From contig JANAVG010000023.1 in assembly GCA_024213275.1 (NCBI GenBank), positions 1 to 56,735 on the forward strand: DNA of 56,735 bases. Reading direction: 5' to 3'. Shown here piece after piece: positions 46,512 to 55,893 of this stretch. The stretch is from Rossellomorea sp. BNER (GTDB taxonomy: Bacteria > Bacillota > Bacilli > Bacillales > Bacillaceae_B). A program made the translations under genes and the position numbers. The notes below the pieces were generated by a model. That model was not told the DNA's origin. It saw only the letters and a list, made by a program, of their open reading frames with translations, and made no database searches. Within the stretch, counting starts at the first letter, position 1, and each line of letters starts with the position of its first letter.

Positions 46512-46585
46512 TTACGTTCGTTAAAGTTTATAATAATTTTACGAACGTTCGTTGTTTTACGTATACTTTTACGAACGTTATTGCT
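46512..46585 (+). promoter_or_regulatory. Cluster of palindromic sites before the serine recombinase gene
   Basis: ACGTTCGT (46514), the perfect palindrome ACGAACGTTCGT (46541-46552) and TTTTACGAACGTTA (46567-46580) lie in the 110 bases upstream of the recombinase. Three spaced related sites fit a res recombination site or an autoregulatory operator. Confidence 0.55.
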
Positions 46586-46622
46586 ATAATAATAGGGAGG
46601 AATGTTGAAAAGGAGTAATAAA

Positions 46623-47228
46623 ATGGATGTTCGGAAATTTGGTTACATACGGGTCAGCAGCAAAGATCAAAATGAAGGTCGACAATTAGAAGCCATCAAA
46701 AAATTAGGAGTCGATGAACGAGACATCTTTTTGGACAAACAGAGTGGAAAAGATTTTAACCGAGTTCAGTACCAATTATTGAAACGAGTTATCCGTAAAG
46801 GAGATATTCTTTATATTCATTCCCTTGATCGTTTCGGTAGGAATAAAGAAGAGATTCTACAGGAGTGGAATGATATCACAAAAAATATTCATGCGGATAT
46901 CGTCGTTTTGGATATGCCATTGTTGGATACTACTCAATTTAAGGATAGCCTTGGTACATTCATTGCGGATCTTGTTTTACAGATCCTTTCTTGGATGGCC
47001 CAAGAAGAACGAGGCCGCATTCGGAAACGGCAGCGTGAAGGAATTGATATAGCTTTGCAAAATGGCACAGCATTTGGTCGGCCAAAAGTTCAAATGACAG
47101 ATGAGTTCAAAGAAATATATAAACGTTGGAAATTGGGAGAGATGACAGCTGTTAAGGCTATGGAAGAATTAGCTCTTAAAAAGACATCTTTTTATAAGTT
47201 AGTTAAAGAGTATGAAAGAGATTTATGA
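46623..47228 (+). CDS. Serine recombinase (resolvase/invertase family)
   Basis: About 201 residues from the ATG at 46623 (AAAGGAG upstream). The catalytic domain has GYIRVSSKDQN (active serine), SLDRFGRN and the long E helix (ILSWMAQEERGRIRKRQREGI). The C-terminal helix-turn-helix is ELALKKTSFYKLVKEYERD. It matches Tn3-type and plasmid resolvases rather than large integrases. It appears intact, with candidate binding sites upstream. Confidence 0.9.
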   Translation: MDVRKFGYIRVSSKDQNEGRQLEAIKKLGVDERDIFLDKQSGKDFNRVQYQLLKRVIRKGDILYIHSLDRFGRNKEEILQEWNDITKNIHADIVVLDMPLLDTTQFKDSLGTFIADLVLQILSWMAQEERGRIRKRQREGIDIALQNGTAFGRPKVQMTDEFKEIYKRWKLGEMTAVKAMEELALKKTSFYKLVKEYERDL

Positions 47229-47508
47229 AGAGGGAATATATAATAGAAGAAACTCGTCAAAAAAAGAGGCAAACACAGACAAATAGGTGATTTAGACGGT
47301 ATTTGTCTTAGCCCAGCTTAAGCAGTCGACCCTCTAGGGCTGTGCTCCATGATTACTAATTCCCTTTGCCATCTTGAATTAGGTCCAAAAGAAAAAGCTT
47401 TTTAAATTTTACCTTGTACACAAATAATCCAGATGTGGGGGCAGATCAATATTTTGAGTTTTGAAAAACTAATTACATAAATTAAGTTAAAAAAGGAGAA
47501 GTGATAAA
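47229..47508. other. Intergenic
   Basis: No gene, terminator or repeat that I can support. Confidence 0.5.
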
Positions 47509-48501
47509 ATGAGGCAATTACTTACCCCAATTATTTATATTTTATTATTGCTTTTACTTGCTAGTTGTTCACATGTCAGCAATCAAGACCAAAAAGATAA
47601 AGATAATGTTCCTTCTCAAAAATCTATCAAATTTTCCCATAATGAACAGACATTTCAAATTATTCCCCTTTATGAAGAAGTGCTAAATTATACAAGCCTT
47701 GTAAAGGATAACCCTTCACTTAACAATAAGGAAAAATATTTTGATGAAGTTTTAGAACCTTTTCAGAAAAAGGCTTCTATGAAAAATATAAATATAAATA
47801 ATGATTACTTTTCTTTGTTTTTACCAACTAAAAACGTTCAAAAGCTTGAGGAAAACACCATTGAACTTCTTAAGCAGCAAGATCAAATAAATGAATTCAT
47901 AAAGGAATCACTAATCCAGTCCTCAAAGAAACTCTCGGGAATTGATAAGACGATTTTTATTATGCCCCTAAACCCTGAAAACACCTTTCCTGTTCAGAAT
48001 ATGGAAGGGGTATCAGGTGCGACGCTGAGTGAAAACGCAGTTTTGCTCCAAATTGACCCATCCTTCGTAAAAAGTGCTTTAAAGTATGCTGTGGCACATG
48101 AATATCATCACACAATACGTATGGAAAGCGATTCAGGAAAGAGCCCAAACTTATTGGATTCTTTTATTATGGAAGGGGAGGCTGAAGTGTTTGCTAGAAT
48201 GATCTACCCAGATAAGAAAGCACCTTGGGAACAAAAACCTTTATCGGATAAATTGCTAGATAGAGTTTTAGATGAGTTAAGGGAAAATGCAAACTCTACT
48301 ACTCTGAATATATACTATGACTTTGTAATTGGGAATTCTTCTAAAGGCATACCAATGTGGGCAAATTACATAGTAGGTCATAAAATTACCCAAAGTTATG
48401 TTGAGAATAATCCAGAAGTTTCAATTGAGGAATGGACAAAACTTGGTGCTAAAGAAATACTCCAAGGTAGTGAGTACAGGGATTTATTAAAGGAAGGATA
48501 G
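47509..48501 (+). CDS. Lipoprotein metalloprotease, DUF2268-like
   Basis: 330 residues. Lipobox LLASC (cysteine about 20) predicts a membrane-anchored extracellular protein. The zinc site AVAHEYHHTIRME (HExxH) and a downstream MEGEAEVFARM, which supplies the third ligand, fit the DUF2268 predicted zinc proteases. Substrate unknown. AAAAGGAG precedes the ATG. Confidence 0.82.
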   Translation: MRQLLTPIIYILLLLLLASCSHVSNQDQKDKDNVPSQKSIKFSHNEQTFQIIPLYEEVLNYTSLVKDNPSLNNKEKYFDEVLEPFQKKASMKNININNDYFSLFLPTKNVQKLEENTIELLKQQDQINEFIKESLIQSSKKLSGIDKTIFIMPLNPENTFPVQNMEGVSGATLSENAVLLQIDPSFVKSALKYAVAHEYHHTIRMESDSGKSPNLLDSFIMEGEAEVFARMIYPDKKAPWEQKPLSDKLLDRVLDELRENANSTTLNIYYDFVIGNSSKGIPMWANYIVGHKITQSYVENNPEVSIEEWTKLGAKEILQGSEYRDLLKEG

Positions 48502-48659
48502 ACTATAAAGTAGATTTGTCTGAAATAATAAATATAAACATTTTCCAAAAAGGATTTCTTAAATCGATAACCCCAGGCCTTAGGGGATTCTAAAAAAATT
48601 CATTTATAGAAAAATTACTTATTATTAGTTACATATATAAAAAATGGGGGAATCTTAAA

Positions 48660-48761
48660 ATGAATCCAACTACCATAATGAATACTTTCATTTTTGTAAT
48701 AATTATAATACTTTTTGCGATTATTCAAGATAAAGTTCTTACATATTTTGAAAGAAGATAA
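48660..48761 (+). CDS. 33-residue membrane peptide
   Basis: MNPTTIMNTF then a helix FIFVIIIILFAII and the charged end QDKVLTYFERR. GGGGGA lies eight bases upstream of the ATG. Single-span small proteins of this kind are common in Bacillus; function unknown. Confidence 0.5.
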   Translation: MNPTTIMNTFIFVIIIILFAIIQDKVLTYFERR

Positions 48762-48839
48762 CGGTCAGGATTATTGAATAACATCACTTATTACTAAGGA
48801 ACATCCGTGAATATTGTTGTAAAAATTAGGAGGATTAAA

Positions 48840-49115
48840 TTGAAGAATGAAGCATCAAATAAGCCAAAGAAGATAGTACTTAATATAATTCTTGTTTCTA
48901 TCCTCTTAATAACTGCAAAAATTTTTTATGATGAAAGTCATTCAAATGACTACATTGGTTGGTTGTTATTGGCCATTTTCTGGATGTTTAGAAGTTTGTA
49001 TGATTTTATCGAGAACTTAAGAAGAGGTAAAAAGAAGTTAGCGTTGTTAGATTTATTTTTAGTGACTGTTGGGTTTGGCTTATTGTTTTGGCAAAGCATC
49101 AAATTTCTAACCTGA
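48840..49115 (+). CDS. Small three-helix membrane protein
   Basis: About 91 residues from the TTG at 48840, six bases after AGGAGG, preferred to the GTG at 48807 which has no site. Hydrophobic segments at about 12-29, 38-55 and 68-88. No family recognised. A terminator follows at 49175. Confidence 0.6.
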   Translation: MKNEASNKPKKIVLNIILVSILLITAKIFYDESHSNDYIGWLLLAIFWMFRSLYDFIENLRRGKKKLALLDLFLVTVGFGLLFWQSIKFLT

Positions 49116-49174
49116 AAACTTTTTAGGTTTTCTAATATAGAGGACATTAATGGAAAAATGGCTAATATAAAAAG

Positions 49175-49212
49175 AACGGTCAGAGACAAGCAAAAGCATC
49201 TGACCGTTTTTC
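49175..49212 (+). terminator. Intrinsic terminator
   Basis: AACGGTCAGA (49175) pairs with TCTGACCGTT (49199), followed by TTTT. Confidence 0.85.
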
Positions 49213-49323
49213 ACGTGTGATTTTATTGGTATTTGTGTTACGAAATACGCTGCTAATTTCATTAAAAATTGAAAGTTTGTACCTCAAAATAGAACCCGTT
49301 ACCTTTATGGTGCTTTTTTTGGC

Positions 49324-49412
49324 AGTGTCATAACTTAAAAGTTTTGACACACTTTTGAAAGTACTTAATTATCAAGGTATTGAAATGTGACATATCTTAG
49401 TGTCATAAATGA
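49324..49412 (+). promoter_or_regulatory. Possible res site before the dead resolvase
   Basis: An inverted repeat GTGTCATAACTT/AAGTTTTGACAC and a further GTGTCATA half-site lie in the 110 bases before the resolvase relic, the usual place for a res site. Confidence 0.4.
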
Positions 49413-49437
49413 AGTTGTAAAAAGGAGATTTTACATA

Positions 49438-49950
49438 ATGAAATACGGATATTCGAGGGTAAGTACATTAATACAACATTTAGAATCACAGTTAAAGTAG
49501 TTAGAAAATGAAAAGGTGCGATAAAATTTATTCTAATAAGTTTACGGGAACTAAAGCAGACAGGTGATACTTTAGTAGTTACTAAGTTAGATGTTTTGCA
49601 AGGTCAACAGTAGACGTAATTCAAACAGTAAAAGGATTGTTTGAAAAAGGTGTTCATATTTTAAACATGGGACTAGTTGAGAATTACTCCAACAGGAAAA
49701 CTTGTATTTAATGTTATGAGTGCTTTTGCAGAGTTTGAAAGGGATATGATTGTAGAACGTACTCAGGAAGGTAAAGCTATTGCAAAGCAGCGTGAGGATT
49801 TCAAAGAAGGTCGACCTAATAAGTACAGTAAAAAACAAATTGATCATGCTTTAGGGCAATGGAAAATCATTCATATAAACAAGTTGAGGAGGTGACAGGA
49901 ATTTTTAAGAGTACCCTTATAAGGGCCAAAAGAAAAAAGGTAGCACTTTA
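49438..49950 (+). pseudogene. Resolvase (serine recombinase) relic
   Basis: It starts with a good ribosome site (AAAGGAG) and MKYGYSRVST, the catalytic serine region, then meets stops and several frame changes. LVFNVMSAFAEFERDMIVERTQEGKAIAKQ and, after a further shift, the HTH region QVEEVTGIFKSTLIRA remain. It is related to Tn3-type resolvases and distinct from the intact copy at 46623. Confidence 0.85.
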
Positions 49951-50184
49951 ATAGAAATTGTAACTTTTTTTTTTTATAATCTTGTAGAATTAAACCACTA
50001 ACAAATCTCAGAATGCTCCTTTGCAAGGGGGATCGATATCTATTTATTTGAACAGATACCCAATATGATCCGTATTTATTCTTTTTTGAACCTTAAAACA
50101 TCATAAGAACTATAATCGTGAAATTAAATGTCAAAAATTGTAGTATAATTGGGGGAAAGGAGAAATACCATTAAGGAGAATATA

Positions 50185-51846
50185 ATGGATAACAGAGATC
50201 AAATTATAGAACACTATTTAAGTAATGAAATAGATAAAGATGATGTTAGACAAACTTTGTTGGATACTGAAATAAAAAATAAATCGAGTGAAGAAATTGC
50301 AACTTATTTAACAAGCATCCCTCCAGAAGAAATGGGAGGATTAACTGCAATTTCAGGCTTCTATTATCAATTCTTAGTAACAATAGAATATGTCTTGAAA
50401 ATGATAGAAGGTAAATGGGACTATGTTATTATGGAGCATCACGACGATGTTGTTGTTGGTAAAGAAAATCATATTAGGTTTATTCAAGTAAAAACTAGTG
50501 AAAAAGTAAAGGTTGATGTTACAGCTAGCCCAGCTTCTGGCTTATACAGCAGAGGATCAAAAACTATTGATGGAACTACATTTAAAAGAAATAATTGTTG
50601 GGTGGATAAATTAATATCAAATGCAGAAAAAGCTCCAATAATTGAAGATTTTAAAACGGAATTTCAATTGTATGCTAGTTATCACTTTATCAAAACAAGG
50701 GATTATGACTTTGATATTTACACTGATAATAAAGATTTTGATAAAGCCATTCCTCCTGAGGATAAATTATTTGAAAAAATATCCGAACCAGTATGTGATA
50801 AAGATGGTGTCCCTTATTCTTATGAAGAACATTGTGGAGAATCTATTAATCAGCTACTGAGTAGGCTCTATATTCATACTGGTTTAAGCTTGAATAAAAT
50901 GGAATTATTTAAACATGATCTATGTATGAAGTTAAATAATTTGTTATTTAAAGACATTGGACCAGGAATTACTATGCAGGTGGAAGACCTTCATATGTTA
51001 ATTGGACACTTATGTACTAAATGTACTTACAAAAACAACCCAGAATTATTATTGATTACAAGAGAGTCTGTTGAACAAATTTTAAGTGAAATACGTACCA
51101 GAAGTATTGCTGCGGCTAGTATAGCAACGAATAAGCATGATAGTATACAAGTTACAAAGAGAGTTATTGAAGAATTATTAGGAGAGTTTGATGAGGATTC
51201 TAATCATATAGACTTTATCCGAGATAGAATTTATACATACAGAGATTATTTATTGGAATGGATATCTACTGGAGGAGATATTAGACCTATAATAGAACGT
51301 TATATAGATGGTACAACTCGAACGGCTATTTATTCTCAGTTAACTGCCAAAAATAGGGAGGATAGATTACAGGAACTTTTTTGTGTAGTACTTATACTCA
51401 TTATTGGGAGGGACTCATTTCTTCAATTTACAAATAATACTGGACTTCTCTCTAAAGAGTGTAATAAGACTAAACAAATATTTTCTTTTTTTAGTTTGAA
51501 GAAGAAAAAAAAATTAACAGTTGGATTGCAAAAGTTAGAATCCATTATACATAGTGGAGATTTAGAAGACCATCTATTTTTGATTGATAAAGAATACTCT
51601 ATTGTTATTCAAAATTATAACGATAGAGAATTTGATTCATCTAGAAAATGGGAAATTAATGCTAGAAATGACTTAGAAGTCGAAGGATTTGAAAATGAAA
51701 CCAAATTAAATAAAGTACCTGTAACAGCAAATATTGTTCCAGGAGAAATGTTAAAAGCGGACTTTCTTGATTGTTTAGAGCAGGAAACAGATATTCAGGA
51801 AAATTTAAAAAGTATTTGGGGAAATTATCAAGGAGGGACTAATTAG
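50185..51846 (+). CDS. lmuA: Lamassu/ABC-3C effector with Cap4/DUF4297-like nuclease domain (LmuA)
   Basis: About 553 residues from the ATG at 50185 (AAGGAG upstream). After about 50 N-terminal residues comes the DUF4297/Cap4 pattern: GGLTAISGFYYQF (51-63), MEHHDDVVV (E84, D88) and IRFIQVKTSE (Q101, K103), a PD-(D/E)xK-type nuclease core. The long C-terminal part is helical and probably contacts the partners. In Lamassu systems this protein cuts DNA when the SMC-like partner detects phage DNA. It overlaps the next gene by one base. Confidence 0.82.
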   Translation: MDNRDQIIEHYLSNEIDKDDVRQTLLDTEIKNKSSEEIATYLTSIPPEEMGGLTAISGFYYQFLVTIEYVLKMIEGKWDYVIMEHHDDVVVGKENHIRFIQVKTSEKVKVDVTASPASGLYSRGSKTIDGTTFKRNNCWVDKLISNAEKAPIIEDFKTEFQLYASYHFIKTRDYDFDIYTDNKDFDKAIPPEDKLFEKISEPVCDKDGVPYSYEEHCGESINQLLSRLYIHTGLSLNKMELFKHDLCMKLNNLLFKDIGPGITMQVEDLHMLIGHLCTKCTYKNNPELLLITRESVEQILSEIRTRSIAAASIATNKHDSIQVTKRVIEELLGEFDEDSNHIDFIRDRIYTYRDYLLEWISTGGDIRPIIERYIDGTTRTAIYSQLTAKNREDRLQELFCVVLILIIGRDSFLQFTNNTGLLSKECNKTKQIFSFFSLKKKKKLTVGLQKLESIIHSGDLEDHLFLIDKEYSIVIQNYNDREFDSSRKWEINARNDLEVEGFENETKLNKVPVTANIVPGEMLKADFLDCLEQETDIQENLKSIWGNYQGGTN

Positions 51847-52385
51847 TGGATATTTTCAATTTAACGAATAACCGACTAATAGAAAATGGATTTGAACCCT
51901 ATGACTTATTAGAAATAGAGGGTATGGGTTCGGCCATCTATAGATCCTCCATTTACCATGTAGTAATGAAAAAAATTCATAGCAATGAAGAACTGAAGGA
52001 TATCAAATCTTATTCGACTAATATTAGAAACATTATGCTTAATGAAAGAGTGAATACTTGTAATACATATTTATTTTTCTGTATTGACAAACAGATTGAT
52101 TATGAAACATTTTTTAGGATTGAGAGAGATACTACTGCCCTTAGAAAATATGTTATAAGAAATGAGATGGACTTTAAGAGAATTCCATTTCTAGATAATC
52201 TAACAGAGGAAACTCAAAATGGTGTAGAAGAATTGAAGAACAATCAAGATGAAAACTTTTATTTATTGAAAATATATGACTTTATTACTTCACATAATGG
52301 ACATCATAATAAATTAAGCCAATTAGAAATAGAAACTTCAGTTAAAATGATTATAGATTTGGTGGAAAAACAATATGAAAGTTGA
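51846..52385 (+). CDS. lmuC: Lamassu/ABC-3C middle component (LmuC-like)
   Basis: 179 residues. It starts with GTG overlapping the effector stop (TAGTG) and ends overlapping the ATPase start by 11 bases, so the three genes are translationally coupled. There are no catalytic motifs. NNRLIENGFEPYDLLEIEGMGSAIYRSS and a mainly helical C-terminus fit the small bridging subunit found between effector and ATPase in these systems. Assignment rests mostly on gene order and size. Confidence 0.7.
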   Translation: MDIFNLTNNRLIENGFEPYDLLEIEGMGSAIYRSSIYHVVMKKIHSNEELKDIKSYSTNIRNIMLNERVNTCNTYLFFCIDKQIDYETFFRIERDTTALRKYVIRNEMDFKRIPFLDNLTEETQNGVEELKNNQDENFYLLKIYDFITSHNGHHNKLSQLEIETSVKMIIDLVEKQYES

Positions 52386-55059
52386 AAAATTAACTATTAA
52401 TAATTTCAAAAATTATGACGGCGAGGTTTTATTTGATCTTTCTAAGCAGATTACTATATTACATGGTGATAACGGTTTTGGGAAAAGCTCCTTTTTTGAT
52501 GCAATAGAATGGTGCTTAACAAATAAAATAGATCGTTTTAATGGCACTGAAGGGGATATTAAAAAAGATATTATTAATAGAAATTGTAATTTGGATAGTT
52601 TTAAAGTTTCAGTGTGTATTGAATTTGGTGGGAATCAGATAACAAGATCATTTAATGTAACCAATGGAGAAATTGGGAATACACAAGTGAAATTAAGGGA
52701 AAAGAGCGGAGTGCATTATAGAGGACAGGAAAATATAGAGGAATTTTTAAAATCGGAATACTTTAAAGATATAAATTTCGCAAGAGGCGCGTATGGACAA
52801 TTATTTAAACAAACTTACATCCTTTCTCAAGATCAGGTTACAGATTTTGTAACAAGCGAGGATGCAGAAGAAAGATATAGAGCATTGGCAAATATAATGG
52901 GTTTAAAGTCAATGTTAAATGAATCTGACAATGCTAAAAAAATATTGTCCGCTCTTAAAGCTACGAACCGGACTTTTGAAGATGAGCTAAAACAATATGA
53001 TGAGTCAATAAAGAGTAAAAAAGAAGCTAAACATGTCATTGATGTTTATGATTTGAACTCAAAGTTAAACCAAATAGGAATTAATAATTCACAAGATGAT
53101 ATTGAATTTAGATGTAAAGAATTACAAAGTGAAATGATTAATACAAAAAGTAAAAACGAAAATTTTATAAAATTATATAAGAAACTACAGTTAGATAAGT
53201 TTGAGTCTATAAATAATATAAATGACCAAATTACAAATAAAGAAAATAGGCAAAAGGAGCTACAAATAAAAGTTAAAGAAAGTAATGCATTGTTGTTGAA
53301 GATTGAAGATCATATAGAAGGCCTCAAAAAAGAAAAGCAGCACATAAATAAATATAATCAAATAAGGTCCCAGATTAGAGAGCACGAAATAAATTTGCAT
53401 AAACTTGAGATAACGGAAAATAATTTTGATGAAATAAATGGGAATTTAAATTTATTTAGGAATAGAGCTTCAAAATTAGAGTACCAAATATCAATTCGAC
53501 AAACTTTATCCTTGAACTTAGATAAAATTGAGGAAATGTCTAATCAAAATAAACTATTTGAAAATAAGAAAAGTCTAATTTTAAAAAGAAAGACCAGATT
53601 TCAAAGATTGATTAAAAGATTAGCTCATTCTATAGATAATAATAAAAATAAATTATTAGTAAATTTAATATCCAATATAAAGGATATACAGGAATATGTG
53701 AAAAATAACAATTTACATAAATGTCCAGTTTGTTCATCAGTACCAGAACAAAAACTTGAAAAATGTATTGAACATAATGTGGTTTTTTTCAACAAAAAGA
53801 TAGAAGAAGACACGAAATACGTAGAAAAATCCTTGAATTTAAAGAAAAAACTAGAAAATAAAATTCAGTTTTTTGATGAAGAAATTAACAGAATAGTAAC
53901 AAAAGAAAAAAATAATACTCTGCTTATACAAAGACTCAGTGAAGAATTAATCAATTACAAAACAAACAAATTGTACGATAAAGAGCTTGAAAATTATTCA
54001 GAGGAAGATTTAAAAATTGATTTACTTAATACTCGTGAAAAAATCAACACTCAACAAAAAGGAGCAGAATCCTTATTAATACTTAAAGGGCTATATGAAA
54101 ACTTAAAAGATGTAGAAAAACAAGGTATGAAAAAAAAGCAAACGGATTTAAAAGAACGGTTAGTAGCAAATATAAATAATTCATTAGATAGATTTTATAA
54201 AGCAGAAAAACGTATTAAGAATTATATTTCTAAAAATAAGAAATTTGTTAATGGAATTAAATCAGAAATACAAGAATTAGATTTGGTTGTTATGCGTATT
54301 AAAGATTTTATTTCCATTAATCAGTTTGATCAAAACTTAAGTGAAATATTTTCAAAAGCACTAGATAATGTTAAAAATTCAGAAAATAAAATATCTATCT
54401 TATCAAACGTTACTGAGATGCTTGTAGCATTGAAAATGAATGGAGATATTGAAAAACAAATTAACAGCATTAAGGAGAAACGTTCCAATTTATTTATGAA
54501 AAAGGTGGAATTAAATAAAGTAATAGATGCTTTAAGTAATCATATTAATCAAAAATCTAATGAATTTGGAAATGAGGTTAAGGATTTCCTTAACAGAGAT
54601 AATTCTCCAATTCAAAGATACTTTAGGTATTTAAATCCTTTACCTTCTAATAGTCAATTACGTTTTGAAGGTGAAGATGAAAAATTAAATATTAAGGTTG
54701 TATTTGCAGATAATTCAAGAGATAAATTAGTTAGTAATGCTAAAAATGTTTTAAGTTCCGGACAATTAAATGTTCTAGCAATATCAATATTTCTAGCTAT
54801 AAATGAAGGTCAAAAAACACACTCCCTTGATTTTGTAGCAATCGACGATCCAATTCAAAATATGGATGACGTAAACCAATATTCAATATGCGATATACTA
54901 GGTTATATAAAAAAACAGTTAATTATTTCAACCCATGACATAGAATTTTTGAAGTTGTTTATTAAAAAGAATGAACATAGAAAAGAGGAAATTCAAGTAT
55001 ACAGTTTCATAAGCCCTTATTTAAATAAGGAAAAAGTTCAACATATTCAATTTACTTAA
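52375..55059 (+). CDS. lmuB: Lamassu/ABC-3C SMC/Rad50-like ATPase (LmuB)
   Basis: 894 residues. Walker A GDNGFGKSS (31-39) after LTINNFKNYDGEVLF, a Q-loop region SQDQVTDFV, then about 550 residues of coiled coil with a zinc-hook-like CPVC (C450, C453) near its middle. The C-terminal half-site has the signature LSSGQ (793-797), Walker B VAIDDP (D824, D825) with the D-loop QNMDD, and the H-loop STHD (H854). The layout is that of Rad50/SMC ATPases that hold DNA ends. It should sense foreign DNA and release the nuclease effector. Confidence 0.87.
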   Translation: MKVEKLTINNFKNYDGEVLFDLSKQITILHGDNGFGKSSFFDAIEWCLTNKIDRFNGTEGDIKKDIINRNCNLDSFKVSVCIEFGGNQITRSFNVTNGEIGNTQVKLREKSGVHYRGQENIEEFLKSEYFKDINFARGAYGQLFKQTYILSQDQVTDFVTSEDAEERYRALANIMGLKSMLNESDNAKKILSALKATNRTFEDELKQYDESIKSKKEAKHVIDVYDLNSKLNQIGINNSQDDIEFRCKELQSEMINTKSKNENFIKLYKKLQLDKFESINNINDQITNKENRQKELQIKVKESNALLLKIEDHIEGLKKEKQHINKYNQIRSQIREHEINLHKLEITENNFDEINGNLNLFRNRASKLEYQISIRQTLSLNLDKIEEMSNQNKLFENKKSLILKRKTRFQRLIKRLAHSIDNNKNKLLVNLISNIKDIQEYVKNNNLHKCPVCSSVPEQKLEKCIEHNVVFFNKKIEEDTKYVEKSLNLKKKLENKIQFFDEEINRIVTKEKNNTLLIQRLSEELINYKTNKLYDKELENYSEEDLKIDLLNTREKINTQQKGAESLLILKGLYENLKDVEKQGMKKKQTDLKERLVANINNSLDRFYKAEKRIKNYISKNKKFVNGIKSEIQELDLVVMRIKDFISINQFDQNLSEIFSKALDNVKNSENKISILSNVTEMLVALKMNGDIEKQINSIKEKRSNLFMKKVELNKVIDALSNHINQKSNEFGNEVKDFLNRDNSPIQRYFRYLNPLPSNSQLRFEGEDEKLNIKVVFADNSRDKLVSNAKNVLSSGQLNVLAISIFLAINEGQKTHSLDFVAIDDPIQNMDDVNQYSICDILGYIKKQLIISTHDIEFLKLFIKKNEHRKEEIQVYSFISPYLNKEKVQHIQFT

Positions 55060-55148
55060 AAAACTAAGAATATGTTAAAGTTAGAAGTTTTTGGGCTGTT
55101 GTTGTAACTATTCAGGATAAAAGGAATTATCTAAGGTTGAATGTTAAA

Positions 55149-55180
55149 AAGGCATGAGGGGAAAACTCATGCCTTAATTT
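55149..55180 (+). terminator. Terminator of the defence operon
   Basis: AAGGCATGAG (55149) pairs with CTCATGCCTT (55166). It can also serve the minus-strand relic that follows. Confidence 0.85.
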
Positions 55181-55217
55181 CATTAGATACTGTAATTAAT
55201 TATTTTCAAAAGAAAAT

Positions 55218-55475
55218 TTAATTATTGTATATATATTTTGTCCTTAAACCTTCAAATGTCATATTTTTACCTACATCATTATGAGGGATTAGCAAATACA
55301 CCCATTCTTTCCCTTTGTGTTGAAGCTCATGTTCTGTAGCATTCTTACACCAATCAGCAACAGCTTTTGCTTTGTCTTGCACAACTTTATCAGTCATTTC
55401 TTGATTACTTTTAACCTCACAAATGTATTTATGAGTCTTTGTTTCTACCACAAAGTCCGAATGATAAGGATACAT
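55218..55475 (-). pseudogene. Type III restriction enzyme Res subunit, C-terminal fragment
   Basis: 85 codons, read from SDFVVETKTHKYICEVKSNQEM (the D...ExK nuclease core) through KAKAVADWCKNATEHEL to the typical ending EWVYLLIPHNDV. This is the endonuclease end of a Res (R) subunit of about 1000 residues. The helicase part is missing; the fragment breaks off where a truncated acetyltransferase gene begins on the other strand. Confidence 0.75.
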
Positions 55476-55768
55476 TTGGAGAAGAAAGAAGGACCTTTCT
55501 AATAAACCGGATTAACCAAGCAAAAGAGTCTCTAGTTATCAAAAGTCTAGATGGAACTATCATAGGGTATGGTTTGTCTATTTTAGGTCCTATCAATCTT
55601 ATATTTGGACCCATTGTAGCACCTGATCATCATACAGCGTCTTTATTAATTGATAAATTAGCTAACAATCATCAAGGTAAATTAAGAATCGATATTCCAT
55701 CAGGGAATGAGTATTTTATGTCCCATATAGAAAAATATGGCTTCGTAAAAGTAAGTCAACTCCTATAA
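55460..55768 (+). pseudogene. GNAT acetyltransferase lacking its N-terminus
   Basis: The readable part begins about 55460 (DKDTFGEERRTFLINRINQAKES) and continues VIKSLDGTIIGYGLSILGPINLIFGPIVAPDHHTASLLIDKL...IDIPSGNEYFMSHIEKYGF to the stop. The first domain is absent, and the upstream bases belong to the Res fragment on the opposite strand. No ribosome site for this remnant was found. Confidence 0.6.
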
Positions 55769-55893
55769 TGATTAAAAATTCAAAGCAATTACCACAACGT
55801 AATAAAACATTATATGGAATAGCTGCACAGATTTTTGGATGATTTTGTTCTTCAGCTAAATAAGGGCTAATCTGTAATAAAGGGGTGGAATAA

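Noticed and set aside
46623..47228. Serine recombinase as the integrase of the ICE
   Set aside because: It is a small resolvase-type enzyme, lies beyond unrelated cargo, and ICEBs1/Tn916-type elements use tyrosine integrases.
50185..55059. Three-gene defence operon as a wholly new system
   Set aside because: Architecture, nuclease motif and ATPase motifs match the already described Lamassu/ABC-3C group; novelty can only lie in details.
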